A stretch of 41,189 nucleotides of DNA from Acinetobacter sp. Ver3 (lineage in GTDB: Bacteria > Pseudomonadota > Gammaproteobacteria > Pseudomonadales > Moraxellaceae), in the NCBI RefSeq assembly GCF_000632455.1, contig NZ_JFYL01000023.1, forward strand, positions 1 through 41,189, in the 5' to 3' direction. A model generated the notes under the pieces. The model saw nothing but the letters and a program-made list of their open reading frames with translations. It made no database searches and was not told where the DNA came from. A program made the translations under genes and the position numbers. This document shows positions 23,811-32,802 of this stretch, one piece after another (the stretch's first letter is position 1; each line of letters begins with the position of its first letter).

Positions 23811-24569
23811 TTAAATAGGATTATTGAGTTCAACGTAATGATATTCAAGACCAAATTGTTCACAAATTGCTTGACCTAGTCGTTGAACACCATAACGTTC
23901 AGTCGCATGATGTCCACATGCGTAATAATGCACATCTAATTCTACAGCTTGATAAAAGGTACGCTCACTGACTTCACCTGAAATATAAGCATCGCAATTT
24001 TGTTCGGCAGCTTTAGTGATAAAGTCTTGAGCACCGCCAGTACAAAATCCAACTTTTTGAATACATGGTTTATCAGCCATCAAATGTATCGGATCATAAT
24101 TAAGTTGTTGTGACACAAAAGCTTTGAACTCATCTGGTGTCATTGCATTTTTTAAATAGCCGATATTTCCAATGGGATGACGTTCATTCGGATCAAGTGC
24201 TTCAAGTTGATCAAGATGAAGTAAATCTGCTATCGCTGCATTATTTCCCAAGCTAGGGTGGCTATCTAGAGGTAAATGATAAGCTAATAATGAAATATCA
24301 TGTTGAATGAGTGATTTAATTCGTTTGCCACGCATTCCTGTAATCGGAGATGGCTCACCTTTCCAAAAATAGCCATGGTGAACCAATAAAACATCAGCTT
24401 GCAGCTCGATTGCAGCATCAATGGCTGATTGAGAAGCCGATACAGCACAAACAATTCGCTTTACTTCTGTTTTGCCTTCGATTTGCAGACCATTAGGAGC
24501 GTAATCTTTAAATTCATTGGCTTTTAGGGTCTGATCACACCATTGGATAATGTCGTTTAGCTTTACCAT
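23811..24569 (-). CDS. Nif3-like dinuclear metal-centre protein (YbgI family)
   Basis: 252-residue protein of the NIF3 / YbgI family, sometimes annotated as GTP cyclohydrolase 1 type 2 homologue. Members form toroidal hexamers with a two-metal site. Motifs: VLLVHHGYFWKGEPSPITGMRGKRI near 78-105, LLAYHLPLDSHPSLGNNAAIA near 115-135, and the C-terminal CDAYISGEVSERTF and YYACGHHATERYGVQ, where the metal-binding His and Glu lie. The biochemical role remains unsettled. It is monocistronic, divergent from the DegS-like protease. Confidence 0.9.
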   Translation of the reverse strand: MVKLNDIIQWCDQTLKANEFKDYAPNGLQIEGKTEVKRIVCAVSASQSAIDAAIELQADVLLVHHGYFWKGEPSPITGMRGKRIKSLIQHDISLLAYHLPLDSHPSLGNNAAIADLLHLDQLEALDPNERHPIGNIGYLKNAMTPDEFKAFVSQQLNYDPIHLMADKPCIQKVGFCTGGAQDFITKAAEQNCDAYISGEVSERTFYQAVELDVHYYACGHHATERYGVQRLGQAICEQFGLEYHYVELNNPI

Positions 24570-24737
24570 AATGTTCTTAAGTCTGTGAAAATATAAAGAT
24601 CAAAGCATATTTTTAATATTAACTAAAGCCGAACAAAACTATTTTCACAATTTTAGGTATATAAATTTTTTTGATTACAATATGCTGTCATAAATACTTT
24701 TCTCATCAATAAATTAAAATTCTCAGAGGATATTAAA

Positions 24738-25925
24738 GTGCGCCGGTCCTTTACATGGTTACCATGGGTGTTACTCATCATTGTAATTATTAGTTTTGTC
24801 ACGTGGCAAAAGCTAAATCAACCAAAGCCTCAAATAGCAGCTGATGGTTATAAAATGCCGGCTGAAAAAGTAGAACCTTTAGTGGATACGACACGTTCTG
24901 GGGGAGTGGTTTCATACAATGCTGCGGTAAAGGTTGCAGCACCTGCAGTCGTCAATATTTTTACAACACAAACTGTTAAAAAAATTGATCATCCGATTCT
25001 AAATGATCCTGTTTTTAGAGAATTTTTTGGTGGTCAATTACCAGAACGTTTTGGACAAGGACCAAATGAAAATAGTTTGGGTTCAGGGGTGATTGTTCGA
25101 CCTGATGGTTATATTCTGACTAATAATCATGTGATTGCACAGGCTGATCAGATTATTGTGGCGTTGTATGATGGTCGTCGAGCAGAAGCCAAAGTGATTG
25201 GAACAGATCCTGACACTGATTTAGCAGTCATTAAAATCGAAATGGACAAACTACCAGTGCTTCCTTTCAAACTGAGTGGAAACGAGGTTGGAGATGTTGT
25301 ACTCGCAATTGGTAATCCATTTGGCGTGGGGCAAACAGTCACGCAAGGGATCATATCTGCGACAGAACGTTCGGGATTGGGTATAAATTTCTATGAAGAT
25401 TTTATTCAAACCGATGCTGCTATTAATCCAGGAAATTCTGGAGGAGCACTCATTGATGTTGCGGGTAATTTGATTGGGATTAATACCGCAATATTCTCGC
25501 AATCGGGTGGGTCTTTAGGAATTGGTTTTGCTATTCCTGCTAAAGTCTGTCAGCAAGTTCTGAATTCAATATTAAAAGAAGGCAGAGTGATTCGTGGGTG
25601 GCTAGGTATTGGTTTGGCGAATCCAACGCAACTCGATGTATTACAACCTCGTGAGAAGGGGGTAATTGTGAGCAGCGTCTATGAGTCTGGTCCTGCAGAT
25701 AAAGCTAAGATTAAAGTCGGTGATCGGATCATGAAAGTAAATGATCAGGAGATCAATAATCCATCACAATTGATTAATTATGTTGCAATGCAATCACCGA
25801 ATACCTCTGCAAAAATTGAGATTTTACGTGAAGGTAAGAGTATCAATACGGAAGTGGTTATTGGTGAACGACCAGCTGAAACCAGCGATCGTAATAGCCA
25901 GTATATTCCATTACCTCGTCGTTAA
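24738..25925 (+). CDS. DegS/AlgW-like periplasmic serine protease
   Basis: 395-residue trypsin-like protease with an N-terminal membrane anchor (about 6-22), a catalytic domain (about 60-275) and a single PDZ domain (about 285-375). The triad is His131 (TNNHV), Asp161 (DTDLAVI) and Ser234 (GNSGGAL). One anchor plus one PDZ domain is the DegS/AlgW layout rather than DegP, which has two PDZ domains. In other gammaproteobacteria such proteases sense misfolded porins and cleave an anti-sigma factor. No sigma or anti-sigma gene is nearby. The start is GTG 24738, with AGAGGA well placed upstream. A terminator follows. Confidence 0.9.
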   Translation: MRRSFTWLPWVLLIIVIISFVTWQKLNQPKPQIAADGYKMPAEKVEPLVDTTRSGGVVSYNAAVKVAAPAVVNIFTTQTVKKIDHPILNDPVFREFFGGQLPERFGQGPNENSLGSGVIVRPDGYILTNNHVIAQADQIIVALYDGRRAEAKVIGTDPDTDLAVIKIEMDKLPVLPFKLSGNEVGDVVLAIGNPFGVGQTVTQGIISATERSGLGINFYEDFIQTDAAINPGNSGGALIDVAGNLIGINTAIFSQSGGSLGIGFAIPAKVCQQVLNSILKEGRVIRGWLGIGLANPTQLDVLQPREKGVIVSSVYESGPADKAKIKVGDRIMKVNDQEINNPSQLINYVAMQSPNTSAKIEILREGKSINTEVVIGERPAETSDRNSQYIPLPRR

Positions 25926-25931
25926 ATTAAC

Positions 25932-25956
25932 AAGCCCCAGTAATGGGGCTTTTTTA
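25932..25956 (+). terminator. Terminator of the DegS-like protease gene
   Basis: AAGCCCCA / TGGGGCTT hairpin with a four-base loop, followed by T6. Confidence 0.9.
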
Positions 25957-26122
25957 TAATTCTTAGATTCTATATTGTTTCAAACCTTTGAATGGATCTG
26001 AATAAATCTGCTACTTAGTTAGTGATTTAAATGCGGTCATGCATTCCTAAGTGACGGTGAGATAGGGTTTTAATACATGCAGAATTGAATTCACTCAACA
26101 GTGATTAAACAGTATACGAAAC

Positions 26123-26153
26123 AAAAAAAAAGCCAGTGGTTCACTGGCTTTTT
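26123..26153 (-). terminator. Terminator of the Tim44-domain gene
   Basis: AGCCAGTG / CACTGGCT hairpin followed by a long T-run on the minus strand, just past the stop at 26166. Confidence 0.9.
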
Positions 26154-26165
26154 AAGAGAATAAAA

Positions 26166-27169
26166 TTAGCTTTCCTGTTGAATGCCCGCAACCAACCAAT
26201 CTTGACTAGAACCCGCTGGTTTAACGAAATGCCAGACTTCAGCAAACGGTTGTGGAAGGCTGTTTAAGTCTTCACTTACCGTACCCGTGAAACGAACGCT
26301 AACAACGTATTGACCATTTTCAGTCGCAGAATCAACAACCATAGCATTCAGATTTGAAAACTCAGCTACGTCTTGATCTTGGTTAGCCATGATATCGTTA
26401 TACATCGATTGATAAAGATCAGGCGTCAAATAACGTTGAATCTCAGCAATATTACTTGCCGTATTCATCGATTGAATATGGTTGAAGCGTTGGCGTGCAA
26501 TGCGTAAGAAAGCAGCTGGTTCAGTTCCGTCAGGTAGCTGACTTCCACTAGACATTGTTGCTGCACCAAAAGGAGCTTGTGGTGCTTGACCAAATGGCGC
26601 TTGAGATGCAGCTGTACCACCGCCCACAGATTGACCAAAAATATTGGTATTGTCATTAGACACTGAAGGGCGAGGTGCAGCAGTTTGACCAAACGGTGCA
26701 GATTGAGGACCTGAACTGTTTGGTGCATATGGGTTGTTAGCCGCTAATTTTTTTTTGCTCCGAATTTACGGAAGATGAAGAACGCAGCAGCAGCAATAAT
26801 CAACAACCAAACCCAACTTGGGATACCACCTTCTTCCTCAGGTTGTGCAGCAACTTCTGCTTGACTCGCTGGAACAGTATCATCATCTGCTAAAGCATTT
26901 GCTGCGACTGCACCAATTGCAGCACCAGCAACACCAGCAGCGACCATACCACCAACACCAGGACCAGACTTTTGAGGTGCAGTCGCTGGAGCAGCAGGTT
27001 GTTGGGCAGGAGTAGCTTGACGTGGTTGCTGATATGATTGGGTTGGAGCAGCAGAACGGCTCATACCATGGCTTTTACCACCACCAGCACGTTTTGCTTC
27101 TGCAAAAGGCGCTACCATGAGTGTCGCCATTAAAATACCCGCAACTAAACTACGCTGTCGAACTTCCAT
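26166..27169 (-). pseudogene. Tim44-domain membrane protein, split by a frameshift at an A9 run
   Basis: The first frame (26744-27169, 141 residues) has a signal peptide (1-25, cleavage after AEA), a Pro/Gln-rich part, a Gly/Ala-rich hydrophobic stretch (about 71-95) and a membrane helix (about 115-133). It stops at FRKFGAKKN. The second frame (to 26166) continues with NNPYAPNSSGPQ, a Gln/Gly/Phe-rich linker and a C-terminal Tim44-type domain: AFLRIARQRFNHIQSMN, IQRYLTPDLYQSMYNDI and EVWHFVKP. The frames join exactly if the run of nine A (complement of 26748-26756) is read as ten, giving about 334 residues. The natural reading is one gene. It may be a true mutation, a sequencing error, or made whole by -1 ribosomal or transcriptional slippage. 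The function of bacterial Tim44-domain proteins is poorly known. Confidence 0.75.
26748..26756 (-). repeat. A9 homopolymer at the Tim44-gene frameshift
   Basis: Nine A on the coding strand. In frame 0 it reads GCA AAA AAA AAT TAG, and a -1 shift opens the downstream Tim44 frame. Only a 4-bp stem (TTAG / CTAA) follows, so there is no strong stimulatory structure. Confidence 0.85.
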
Positions 27170-27300
27170 CTAAAATTCCTATTTTAAAAAGTTAATTTCA
27201 CACTGTATTTATGCAGTCTTTTAGCTTAAATTTCAACTTAAACCTCAATTTTTTTCAGTATTCATACACAGTGTTTAGTTAAATAAATTGATCAGCTGAA

Positions 27301-28689
27301 TTAATGTTCATCCGCTAAGCTCATCGCTTCAGTTAAAGCTTCATGTAGACGGGCAACGGCGATAATGCGAACACCAGGAATATCCTTTTGTGGTGCATTC
27401 GCTCTAGGGACTATAATATATTTAAACCCGTGCTTAATCGCTTCCTTTAAACGTTCCTGCCCGTTAGGTACGGGACGAATCTCTCCCGATAAACCCACTT
27501 CGCCAAATACAGCCAATTGCTGAGGGAGCGCTTTTGCTCTCAAACTTGAAGCACAAGCCAATAAGACGGCGAGATCTGAACCTGTTTCAGTAATTTTTAA
27601 GCCACCAACAACATTCACATATACGTCTTGACCAGAAGTTTGAACACCACCATGTCGGTGCATGACGGCGAGTAGCATATTCAAACGGTTTTGCTCAAGA
27701 CCCAATGCAACACGGCGAGGTTGACCATGCGCGTCATCTACTAGGGCTTGCACTTCAACTAAGAGTGGACGTGTGCCTTCTCGACTAATCATGACGATAG
27801 AACCAGGAATCGCTTCATCATATCGGCTAAGAAAGATGGCTGAGGGATTGGCAACCTCTCTAAGCCCTTTATCGGTCATCCCAAAAACACCGAGTTCATT
27901 GACTGCACCAAAACGATTTTTAACAGCTCGAATCATTCGATAACGTGAATCAGATTGACCTTCAAAATAAAGTACGCAATCGACCATGTGTTCTAAAACA
28001 CGAGGGCCAGCTAAAGCACCTTCTTTGGTCACATGACCCACAATAAATAATGCTGTTCCGCTGTTCTTCGCAAAACGTGTTAGAAGGGCTGCAGATTCTC
28101 GAATTTGAGAAACGCCGCCTGGCGCAGACTGTAAAGTTTCAGTGTATAAAGTTTGAATCGAGTCTAAGATCGCGACAGCAGGTCGTTCATGCGCTAATAC
28201 TTCGCAAATACGCTCTACGCACGTCTCAGCCATCACTTTTAATTGATCAGTTGGGAGGTCCAAACGATTGGCACGTAATGCAACTTGAGATAAAGATTCC
28301 TCACCAGTGACATATAGGGCGGAACTTTTCGCGGCAGCCATATGGGTTGCCGTCTGCAAAAGAATTGTTGATTTACCAATACCAGGGTCACCACCGATCA
28401 GTACAACTGAACCAGTAACAAGCCCTCCGCCTAAAACGCGATCAAATTCTCCAATCCCTGTTGCTAAACGTGTTTCGTGAGAAACTGAAACTTGATTCAA
28501 TGTAGTGATTGATGCTGCTTGACCAGCATAACCACCTGCAATTTTTGGATTTGCACGATGCGTAATCGCAGGGGCAATGGTGACTTCAACTAAACTGTTC
28601 CATTCTCCGCATTCTGAGCATTGACCTGCCCATTTAGGATGATCTGCGCCACATTGTTCACAGCGATATACACTTTTTGCTTTAGCCAT
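27301..28689 (-). CDS. radA: DNA repair protein RadA
   Basis: Cytoplasmic RecA-like ATPase that promotes branch migration in recombination. Its 462 residues match the family. It has an N-terminal C4 zinc finger (C10, C13, C24, C27), then Walker A GGDPGIGKST (Lys106) and Walker B AILDSIQT. The RadA-specific VKNRFGAVNE motif is present, and a C-terminal Lon-protease-like domain holds GGLKITETGSDLAVLLACASS. In naturally competent bacteria RadA also supports transformation. It is monocistronic, divergent from an acidic unknown. Confidence 0.97.
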   Translation of the reverse strand: MAKAKSVYRCEQCGADHPKWAGQCSECGEWNSLVEVTIAPAITHRANPKIAGGYAGQAASITTLNQVSVSHETRLATGIGEFDRVLGGGLVTGSVVLIGGDPGIGKSTILLQTATHMAAAKSSALYVTGEESLSQVALRANRLDLPTDQLKVMAETCVERICEVLAHERPAVAILDSIQTLYTETLQSAPGGVSQIRESAALLTRFAKNSGTALFIVGHVTKEGALAGPRVLEHMVDCVLYFEGQSDSRYRMIRAVKNRFGAVNELGVFGMTDKGLREVANPSAIFLSRYDEAIPGSIVMISREGTRPLLVEVQALVDDAHGQPRRVALGLEQNRLNMLLAVMHRHGGVQTSGQDVYVNVVGGLKITETGSDLAVLLACASSLRAKALPQQLAVFGEVGLSGEIRPVPNGQERLKEAIKHGFKYIIVPRANAPQKDIPGVRIIAVARLHEALTEAMSLADEH

Positions 28690-28875
28690 AACTTAATATA
28701 GGTTTTTTGAATTTCTATATGCTGAGCATACTGAGTAAAGGTCACGAAAACAAAAAATATTGATCAAATTTTAAAACAATAAGACAAGTCATGACGTGTG
28801 CTTTAACGAGATATTAAATTAAAGCAATCATGAATTGATTTATACTCATATCAAGAATCGACTGAGTTATTTGAT

Positions 28876-29274
28876 ATGCGTTTGTACGCCCAACATATTG
28901 ATGCCATCGCACGCGAAATACAGCGTGATGTGCTGTTTATTCATTTTGAGAATTACACGGATGATCAGAATGAGGAAGAAAGTATTCGAGATCATGTGAT
29001 TACATGGCTTGAACAACATGAAATTGAATTTAAGCCATGTCTAGGTTTGTCTGGTGAGGATGAAATTGACAGCTATCTGGGTGACCTATATCTAGATATT
29101 CCTTTTGATGAGCAAAATAAGCAGTATCAGCTGGTTAAAAATTATCTTGAAGATGAACAAGGCAATATGAAAATTGAACATGTTCTATTTTTTGTATTGA
29201 GCTTGGAGGTAGCAGAAGAAATTGCAAAGGATCAAGAGGAAAAACAAAATTTGAACGATCAGAAATTTTCGTGA
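28876..29274 (+). CDS. Acidic protein of unknown function
   Basis: 132-residue soluble protein, very rich in Asp and Glu, especially in YTDDQNEEESIRD and the C-terminal VAEEIAKDQEEKQN. There is no signal peptide or membrane helix, and I see no domain I can name. Codon use and length look like a real gene. A possible -10 box (TATACT near 28840) lies upstream. It is divergent from radA and convergent with the AGCS symporter gene, with a bidirectional terminator between. Confidence 0.65.
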   Translation: MRLYAQHIDAIAREIQRDVLFIHFENYTDDQNEEESIRDHVITWLEQHEIEFKPCLGLSGEDEIDSYLGDLYLDIPFDEQNKQYQLVKNYLEDEQGNMKIEHVLFFVLSLEVAEEIAKDQEEKQNLNDQKFS

Positions 29275-29278
29275 AAAG

Positions 29279-29309
29279 ATAAAAAAGCCTCATCAATGAG
29301 GCTTTTATA
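29279..29309. terminator. Bidirectional terminator
   Basis: AAGCCTCAT / ATGAGGCTT hairpin. T4 then AT-rich on the plus strand, T6 on the minus strand. It serves the acidic unknown and the convergent symporter gene. Confidence 0.85.
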
Positions 29310-29332
29310 TTGGTTTGATTCTATTAATTTGT

Positions 29333-30691
29333 TTAATAAAGCTCACCAGATTTTCGTCGTTCAATAAAATCTTTAGATTCTTTTGCAATAACTCCAGAAA
29401 GTAACAATAAGGCAATTAAGTTTGGTGCTGCCATTAAACCATTGAAGGTGTCTGCGAAAAGCCAAACTAAATCAAGTGTGACGACACAGCCTACAAATAC
29501 CGAAGCAATATAAATGAGACGATAAATAAATACTGACTTTTCACCCAGTAAATAGGTGCAACATTTTTCACCGTAATAACTCCAACCTAAAATAGTTGAA
29601 TAAGCAAAAAAGATGATTCCGAACGTAACAACCCAGCCCCCAAATCCTGGTAGTAATTTGTCAAAAACACTAATGGTCAAAACAGCCCCAGTTTGATCAC
29701 CAAATGTTTGTCCTGCCATGATGAAACCCATAACAAGAACAATACCCGTAATTGAGCACACAATAATCGTATCAATGAATGTACCTGTCATTGAAACTAG
29801 GCCTTGACGGGCAGGGTGATCAGTTTTTGCTGCTGCCGCTGCAATGGGCGCTGAACCCATACCTGCTTCGTTTGAGAATACACCACGGGCAACACCGTAA
29901 CGAATCGCCGCACCAATCGCACCACCTGCTGCCGCTTCACCTGTGAATGCATAGGTAAAAATCATTTTTAAAGCAGGAACAACTAATTCAAGGTTATTGA
30001 AAATAATAATTAGCCCGCCAATGACATAGCCTAGGGCCATGACTGGAACAATAATTGAGGATGCTTTGGAAATAGACTTAATGCCGCCTAAAATCACCAA
30101 TGCAGAGAAAATTGTAATAATGATGGCAGTGGTGAGCGTGCTTATACCCAAACTATTTTCTACTGCTAGTGCCACTGTGTTTGATTGAACTGAGCTACCA
30201 ATACCAAAGGATGCTAATGTACCAAATAATGCGAAGAGGACTGCGAGCCACTTCCATTTCGCGCCAAGTCCTCGTTCAATGTAGTACATTGGACCACCAG
30301 ACATTTCTCCTTTTTCATTTTTTACACGGTATTTGACCGCCAAAACACCTTCACCATATTTGGTTGCCATGCCAAAAAATGCAGTCATCCACATCCAGAA
30401 GACAGCACCTGGACCACCCAGCACACAAGCTGTCGCTACCCCTGCGATGTTACCTGTACCAATCGTGGCTGAAAGTGCAGTCATGAGTGAGGCAAATTGT
30501 GAGATATCTCCCGAGTCTTTTTTATCTGGGTGTTTCCCGAACACTTGTTTAAATGCCAATGGAAGCATCCTGAATTGCCAAAAAAGTAGACGGAATGTTA
30601 AGAAAACACCTGTCCCAACAATCAGCACCAGCATATAAGGTCCCCAGACTAAGCCGCTGAGTGTTTCCATGATTGATTGTATTTCTTGCAT
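29333..30691 (-). CDS. Alanine/glycine:cation symporter (AGCS family)
   Basis: Inner-membrane Na+ (or H+) coupled amino-acid importer of 452 residues with about ten to eleven helices. Family hallmarks: the N-terminal VWGPYMLVLIVGTGVFLTFR, ALSATIGTGNIAGVATA with the conserved GTGN, GGPGAVFWMWMTAFFGMATK, SGGPMYYIERGLG, and FSNEAGMGSAPIAAAAA near 270. Substrates in the family are alanine and glycine, sometimes D-alanine. It is divergent from a CycA-like permease, sharing a 322-bp control region. Confidence 0.93.
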   Translation of the reverse strand: MQEIQSIMETLSGLVWGPYMLVLIVGTGVFLTFRLLFWQFRMLPLAFKQVFGKHPDKKDSGDISQFASLMTALSATIGTGNIAGVATACVLGGPGAVFWMWMTAFFGMATKYGEGVLAVKYRVKNEKGEMSGGPMYYIERGLGAKWKWLAVLFALFGTLASFGIGSSVQSNTVALAVENSLGISTLTTAIIITIFSALVILGGIKSISKASSIIVPVMALGYVIGGLIIIFNNLELVVPALKMIFTYAFTGEAAAGGAIGAAIRYGVARGVFSNEAGMGSAPIAAAAAKTDHPARQGLVSMTGTFIDTIIVCSITGIVLVMGFIMAGQTFGDQTGAVLTISVFDKLLPGFGGWVVTFGIIFFAYSTILGWSYYGEKCCTYLLGEKSVFIYRLIYIASVFVGCVVTLDLVWLFADTFNGLMAAPNLIALLLLSGVIAKESKDFIERRKSGELY

Positions 30692-31013
30692 AAATTACCT
30701 TCTTATTTTCCTGATTGTTTTTTACATGCATGATCAAGCAAGGGATATGCCATACTTTTGCGCGATCAAACACATCATTCCTTTTGATTATTTTTTGCAC
30801 TTATATTTTTTACATATAACAACAAGATTTTCAATATTTTACTCAAAATAAGATAAATAAATATGATGAATAATTGATCACTCTAGTGATATATAAGAAA
30901 AATGAATTAATACTTTAAACTAATTAGAAAATATTGATCGTGCTAATTTTCTTATTGAAATATGATTTTTTTCAGTTAAGTTGTGCCGATTAATATATTT
31001 GGTGAATTTGAAA
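30692..31013. other. Divergent control region between the two amino-acid transporters
   Basis: AT-rich, non-coding. It holds a 14-bp palindrome at 30877-30890 (ATCACT, CT, AGTGAT) near the centre, a possible operator, and a loose repeat GAAAAT...ATTTTC near 30930. No promoter stands out. Confidence 0.4.
30877..30890. promoter_or_regulatory. Candidate operator palindrome
   Basis: Perfect 6-bp arms ATCACT / AGTGAT around CT, roughly midway between two divergent transporter genes. No regulator is assigned. Confidence 0.3.
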
Positions 31014-32411
31014 ATGTCAGATCAAAATATAAATTCGCCTCAGCAAAATGGTGAATTACAACGAAGTCTATCCAATCGACATTTGCAGTTAATTGCAATT
31101 GGAGGCGCAATTGGAACAGGTTTGTTCATGGGCTCTGGGAAAACAATTAGCCTAGCTGGTCCTTCAATTCTTGTAATTTACATGATCATCGGTTTCATGG
31201 TTTTTTTAGTGATGCGAGCACTAGGCGAATTGTTGCTTTCAAATTTGCAATATAAGTCGTTTATTGATTTCGCCACGGATTTAATTGGCCCATGGGCAGG
31301 TTACTTTGTGGGCTGGACCTACTGGCTGTGTTGGATCACCATCGGTATTGCAGATTTATCGGCGATCATTTATTACCTTCAGTTCTTCAATAATGGGATG
31401 CCTTTTAGCCCTGAAGAAGGGGTAATGATTAGCATCGCTGCAATCGTATTTATCATGGGATTGAATCTTGTTACGGTGAAACTGTTTGGCGAATTAGAAT
31501 TCTGGTTTGCTTTAATCAAGATTATCGCAATTGTAGTTCTAATTGGCGTTGGTTTTTGGATGATATTTACAGGTTTCACTTCTACTTCAGGTGAAATCGC
31601 AGCATTCAGCAATATTTGGTCACACGGTGGGATTTTCCCAACTGGTGCAATCGGTTTCTTGGCAGGTTTCCAAATCGCAATTTTTGCTTTTGTGGGTGTA
31701 GAACTGGTGGGTACAACCGCAGCTGAAACTAAAGATCCTGAAACAAACTTGCCGAAAGCTGTCAACTCGATTCCTATTCGAATCATTATTTTCTATGTTT
31801 TGTCGTTGCTGGTGGTGATGTCGGTTACACCATGGAATAAGATTGATCCGAATATTTCCCCATTTGTAAACTTGTTTAGTCAAGCAGGTATTGCAGCCGC
31901 TGCTATTATTATGAATTTGGTTGTATTGTCTTCAGTGATGTCATCGATGAACAGTGGCGTATTCTCAACCAGCCGCATGCTGTTTGGCTTGTCGCGCGAG
32001 ACTCAAGCTCCTGAAGCTTTTGGAACACTAAATAAGCGAGCTGTACCAGCGAATGCCTTGTATTTCTCAGCAGTATGTTTGTTACTAGGGGCAGCACTGC
32101 AATACTTCGTACCGAATACGGTGGAAGCATTTACTTTAGCGACAACACTTTCCACCATTTTATTTATTTGTGTGTGGTTAATGATTATTTGGAGTTATGT
32201 GGTGTATTACAAAACACGCCCAGAACTTCATGCCAAATCGACATTTAAACTACCAGGTGGATTGGTGACATGTGCGATTGTTGCTATATTCTTTATTGGC
32301 ATGATTGGAGTATTGGCTTTAGAAGATGATACTCGCCGTGCATTGATGGTGAGCCCGATTTGGTTTGTTATTCTGATCATTGGTTATTTTGGTTTTTATA
32401 AGAAAAAATAA
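31014..32411 (+). CDS. cycA: D-serine/D-alanine/glycine permease (CycA-like)
   Basis: Inner-membrane H+-coupled amino-acid importer of the APC superfamily, about 465 residues and twelve helices. It aligns by eye with E. coli CycA along its whole length: RHLQLIAIGGAIGTGLFMGS, LLLSNLQYKSFIDFA, VELVGTTAAETKDPE, INSIPIRI-like NSIPIRIIIFYV, GVFSTSRMLFGLS, and ALEDDTRRALMVSP. I chose ATG 31014 (MSDQN), with GGTGA upstream. The frame opens earlier at a TTG (30981), but that part is not conserved. It is divergent from the AGCS symporter, so D/L-alanine and glycine uptake genes are paired here. A terminator follows. Confidence 0.92.
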   Translation: MSDQNINSPQQNGELQRSLSNRHLQLIAIGGAIGTGLFMGSGKTISLAGPSILVIYMIIGFMVFLVMRALGELLLSNLQYKSFIDFATDLIGPWAGYFVGWTYWLCWITIGIADLSAIIYYLQFFNNGMPFSPEEGVMISIAAIVFIMGLNLVTVKLFGELEFWFALIKIIAIVVLIGVGFWMIFTGFTSTSGEIAAFSNIWSHGGIFPTGAIGFLAGFQIAIFAFVGVELVGTTAAETKDPETNLPKAVNSIPIRIIIFYVLSLLVVMSVTPWNKIDPNISPFVNLFSQAGIAAAAIIMNLVVLSSVMSSMNSGVFSTSRMLFGLSRETQAPEAFGTLNKRAVPANALYFSAVCLLLGAALQYFVPNTVEAFTLATTLSTILFICVWLMIIWSYVVYYKTRPELHAKSTFKLPGGLVTCAIVAIFFIGMIGVLALEDDTRRALMVSPIWFVILIIGYFGFYKKK

Positions 32412-32445
32412 AAACTTATAAATGATTTGCAATTTAGGTCAAAAG

Positions 32446-32474
32446 AAACGTCAGTAATTACTGGCGTTTTTTTA
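32446..32474 (+). terminator. Terminator of cycA
   Basis: AACGTCAGTAA / TTACTGGCGTT hairpin with one G-T pair, followed by T7. Confidence 0.88.
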
Positions 32475-32505
32475 TTTCTGTTATTAATCTGTTGCGTTAA
32501 ATACT

Positions 32506-32533
32506 TTGGTGAATTAGATGATCAAGGTATACT
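32506..32533 (+). promoter_or_regulatory. Candidate sigma-70 promoter of lptM-lysA-dapF
   Basis: TTGGTG, 16 bp, TATACT. The -10 box has one mismatch and the -35 box is fair. It lies 28 bp upstream of the lptM ATG. Confidence 0.45.
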
Positions 32534-32561
32534 TCTATAAATTTTACTGATAGGTGTGGGT

Positions 32562-32756
32562 ATGCGTATTTTGATCGGAGTTATCAGTGCAGCCGTTGTT
32601 TCAATCTTGGCTGGATGTGGTCAGACTGGTGCATTACAACTACCCAGTGATCCAAACTATGACAAGCGAGCACAATATTTAATTTATAAAAACAGTGATC
32701 GCCCAAGTCAGGATCAAGCTGAACCTAAAGCAGATGCTGTACCTACTCAAGATTAA
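32562..32756 (+). CDS. lptM: LPS translocon maturation lipoprotein LptM (YifL)
   Basis: 64-residue lipoprotein. Signal peptide with lipobox ILAGC (Cys18-Cys19 region), then the family pattern CGQTGALQLP, which corresponds to CGxKGPLYxP of E. coli YifL/LptM. In E. coli LptM helps LptD fold and form its native disulphides in the outer-membrane LPS translocon. The tail is polar and Pro/Asp/Gln-rich. The ATG at 32562 is favoured over GTG 32556 because AGG at 32552-32554 sits at a workable distance only for the ATG. It is the first gene before lysA-dapF, matching the yifL-dapF adjacency in E. coli. Confidence 0.82.
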   Translation: MRILIGVISAAVVSILAGCGQTGALQLPSDPNYDKRAQYLIYKNSDRPSQDQAEPKADAVPTQD

Positions 32757-32802
32757 TATTCATTTATTTTTTTCTCCAGCGCAATTTAGAAAGGATACAT
32801 CC

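Noticed and set aside
31379..31786. 135-residue minus-strand frame inside the CycA-like gene
   Set aside because: Reverse reading of a membrane-protein gene, with Pro/Ile/Thr-rich shadow composition.
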